Below are positions 34,889-34,898 of a stretch of 34,898 nt of DNA, piece by piece. The notes under the pieces were generated by a model that had not been told where the DNA came from, did no database searches, and saw nothing but the letters and a program-made list of their open reading frames with translations. The first letter of the stretch is position 1. Every line of letters begins with the position of its first letter. The translations under genes were made by a program, and so were the position numbers. Source of the stretch: Bacillota bacterium (lineage in GTDB: Bacteria > Bacillota > Clostridia > Lachnospirales > Lachnospiraceae); the NCBI GenBank assembly GCA_023399455.1, contig JAEWPN010000251.1:1-34898 (forward strand). The letters run 5' to 3'.

Positions 34889-34898
34889 GTACTTTTTT

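Noticed and set aside
1..34898. CRISPR array
   Set aside because: No regularly spaced repeats with unique spacers were seen; the only repeats are short operator-like boxes and hairpins.

Overview
The window looks like chromosome from a Clostridia genome, most likely a Lachnospiraceae-type Firmicute. The evidence is the gene order S10-spc-alpha, then ecfA1-ecfA2-ecfT-truA-rplM-rpsI. Clostridial-type details support it: zinc-type S14 (rpsZ), a small KOW protein between map and infA, four-cysteine adenylate kinase, strong GGAGG ribosome binding sites and sigma-A promoters. The species cannot be fixed from the sequence alone.

Right part (34898 down to 17165, minus strand): the complete ribosomal superoperon rpsJ-rplC-D-W-B-rpsS-rplV-rpsC-rplP-rpmC-rpsQ-rplN-X-E-rpsZ-rpsH-rplF-R-rpsE-rpmD-rplO-secY-adk-map-KOW-infA-rpmJ-rpsM-K-D-rpoA-rplQ. 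It begins with a clear promoter (34860-34888) and a structured leader of about 280 nt. It ends in a hairpin terminator (17096-17133). Several intercistronic spacers are unusually long and hold stem-loops, often just after a stop codon. One spacer keeps a decayed second copy of the infA 3' end. L17 carries an internal insertion of about 70 residues.

Middle part (4740 to about 17090): an accessory carbohydrate block between rplQ and ecfA1, where I would expect these genes to be adjacent. A minus-strand operon encodes a ribose-type ABC importer (binding lipoprotein, double ATPase, permease), an AllA-like cupin, a class II aldolase and an FGGY kinase. It is divergent from a plus-strand DeoR-family regulator followed by an M15 peptidase. 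Next to rplQ lie three more minus-strand genes: a very AT-rich polytopic GT-C-like membrane protein, a DUF4432-type aldose-epimerase-like protein and a TIM-barrel-like protein (probably DUF7916). The parsimonious scheme is import of a ketose or polyol, phosphorylation by the kinase, and aldol cleavage to a triose phosphate plus an aldehyde. The substrate is not identifiable from sequence, and no isomerase is present.

Left part (4591 to 1, minus strand): ecfA1-ecfA2-ecfT (energy-coupling module for vitamin uptake) and truA, from their own promoter; then rplM-rpsI from a perfect TTGACA-17-TATAAT promoter with a structured leader of about 235 nt. rpsI runs off the window one base plus the stop codon before its end. 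I saw no tRNA or rRNA gene, CRISPR array, transposase or integrase.
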